Below the pieces are notes generated by a model that was not told where the DNA came from, did not search any database, and saw only the letters and a program-made list of their open reading frames with translations. 5,947 bases of DNA from Propionibacteriaceae bacterium UBA4569 (GTDB lineage Bacteria > Actinomycetota > Actinomycetes > Propionibacteriales > Propionibacteriaceae), in NCBI GenBank assembly GCA_002387005.1, contig DGKN01000249.1, forward strand, positions 4,257 through 10,203. The letters run 5' to 3'. Position numbers and translations under genes: made by a program. Each line of letters begins with the position of its first letter. Position 1 is the stretch's first letter. Below, piece by piece: positions 5,348 through 5,947 of the stretch.

Positions 5348-5422
5348 GGGCGGCTGGCGCAGTGGTAGCGCGCTTCCCTGACACGGAAGAGGTCACTGGT
5401 TCAAACCCAGTGTCGCCCACCA
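5348..5422 (+). tRNA. tRNA-Val (anticodon GAC) with encoded CCA
   Basis: Cloverleaf of 72 nt (5348-5419) plus an encoded CCA (5420-5422): acceptor GGGCGGC/GTCGCCC with one G-U pair, D stem GCGC/GCGC, anticodon stem CTTCC/GGAAG with loop CTGACAC, T loop TTCAAAC, discriminator A. The anticodon GAC reads GUC and GUU. It is the only tRNA here with CCA in the DNA. Confidence 0.97.
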
Positions 5423-5427
5423 TCGAG

Positions 5428-5456
5428 AGGGCCCCGGTTCACTGAACCGGGGCCCT
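5428..5456 (+). terminator. terminator of the tRNA cluster
   Basis: A perfect 13-bp stem pairs 5428-5440 with 5444-5456, around an ACT loop. It starts five bases after the CCA of tRNA-Val; the following tract is only mildly T-rich. It isolates the tRNA cluster from thrS. Confidence 0.85.
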
Positions 5457-5514
5457 TCGTCATTCCCGGACGTGCGCACCGCATGGCCAACGCCGTCGCT
5501 GGGGCGAGATGCGG

Positions 5515-5520
5515 CAGAAT
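5515..5520 (+). promoter_or_regulatory. candidate -10 box of thrS
   Basis: CAGAAT matches the -10 consensus at four of the six TATAAT positions and has the conserved A and final T. It ends six bases before an in-frame GTG at 5527. Transcription from 5527 would give either a leaderless mRNA or a 42-nt leader to the GTG at 5569. No convincing -35 was seen. Confidence 0.35.
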
Positions 5521-5568
5521 GACCCAGTGACGGCATCCGGCCGTCCACCGCCGAAAGGACCGTCCACC

Positions 5569-5947
5569 GTGTCACCCAGGATCACCATCGTTCGCGACTC
5601 CGTACCGAGCGAGCAGGAGATCAAGACCACGACGACGGGCCTGGACCTGTTCTCCGACGACCGCTCTGTCGTCGCCATGAGGGTCAACGGCACCACCCTC
5701 GACCTGCAGCGCGAGCTCTTTGACGGCGACGAGGTCGAACCGGTGCTCGCCACCAGCGACGAGGGGCTTTCGATCATCCGTCACTCCGCCGGTCACGTCA
5801 CCGCGCAGGCGCTGCAGAACCTCTTCGTGGACGCGAAGCTCGGCATCGGTCCGCCCATCACCGACGGTTTCTACTACGACTTCCAGGTCGACCCGCTCAC
5901 CCCGGAGGACCTCAAGTCCATCGAGAAGCAGATGGGACGCATCATCA
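5569..5947 (+). CDS. thrS: threonyl-tRNA synthetase (N-terminal part, runs off the right edge)
   Basis: Charges tRNA-Thr with threonine in the cytoplasm. Only the first 126 residues are in the window. Seen: a TGS-like N-terminal domain (about 3-63) with [17 protein letters not shown] (34-50), then the start of the editing domain with HSAGH (72-76), the HxxxH pair corresponding to His73/His77 of the E. coli enzyme, and the very conserved [16 protein letters not shown] (90-105). Start chosen at GTG 5569 because GAAAGGA (5553-5559) lies nine bases upstream and the length suits the TGS domain. An in-frame GTG at 5527, just after a -10-like box, would add 14 residues ([14 protein letters not shown]). 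No T-box leader is visible. The catalytic core lies outside the window. Confidence 0.93.
   Translation, partial: MSPRITIVRDSVPSEQEIKTTTTGLDLFSDDRSVVAMRVNGTTLDLQRELFDGDEVEPVLATSDEGLSIIRHSAGHVTAQALQNLFVDAKLGIGPPITDGFYYDFQVDPLTPEDLKSIEKQMGRII

Noticed and set aside
5003..5368. 121-aa plus-strand open frame across tRNA-Gly and tRNA-Cys
   Set aside because: It reads through two complete tRNA genes, so it is a chance frame.
4832..5422. Integration site for a mobile element at the tRNA genes
   Set aside because: All four tRNAs are intact; no integrase gene and no direct repeat of a tRNA 3' end occurs outside them. The similarity of the two Val tRNAs is ordinary isoacceptor similarity.
5457..5568. 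T-box leader for thrS
   Set aside because: The region is too short and shows no T-box sequence or specifier stem.

Overview
The window is high-GC DNA with compact, densely packed genes. Several starts sit six bases after a TANNNT-like -10 box, the pattern of leaderless actinobacterial mRNAs. A stand-alone LigD-type polymerase domain and a Gly-Cys-Val tRNA cluster, mostly without encoded CCA, also point to an actinobacterium. The N-terminal part of ThrRS is reminiscent of the Propionibacteriaceae, but that family placement is only a guess.

Left part (1-3691). A lipoprotein solute-binding protein of the NMT1/THI5 family (33-1103, +) is followed on the opposite strand by msrB (1125-1544, -), a methionine-R-sulfoxide reductase with all expected cysteines. 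Divergent from msrB, with only 37 bp between them, is a LigD-like primase-polymerase (1582-2628, +). Next comes a PPK2-family polyphosphate-dependent nucleotide kinase (2702-3646, +). A perfect 17-bp hairpin at 3654-3691 separates it from the next, convergent gene.

Middle (3731-4831). A two-half CbiX/SirB-like protein (3731-4525, -) has lost the active-site histidine of the HGS motif. Its upstream region carries three 5-bp half-sites in alternating orientation at exact 10-bp spacing, overlapping a possible promoter; this looks like an uncharacterised operator. The rest of this 306-bp non-coding stretch holds small hairpins and the terminator of a tRNA gene.

Right part (4832-5947). tRNA-Val(CAC) lies on the minus strand. 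A cluster tRNA-Gly(GCC), tRNA-Cys(GCA), tRNA-Val(GAC) lies on the plus strand, divergently arranged. The two promoters share almost the same 15-16 bp around the -10 box. After a strong terminator, thrS (threonyl-tRNA synthetase) begins and runs off the right edge.

The genes are mostly housekeeping: transport, protein repair, DNA repair, nucleotide/polyphosphate metabolism and translation. I see no mobile element, CRISPR array or defence island. The points most worth following are the degenerate CbiX protein with its phased operator, the closely packed start signals, and the matched tRNA promoters.
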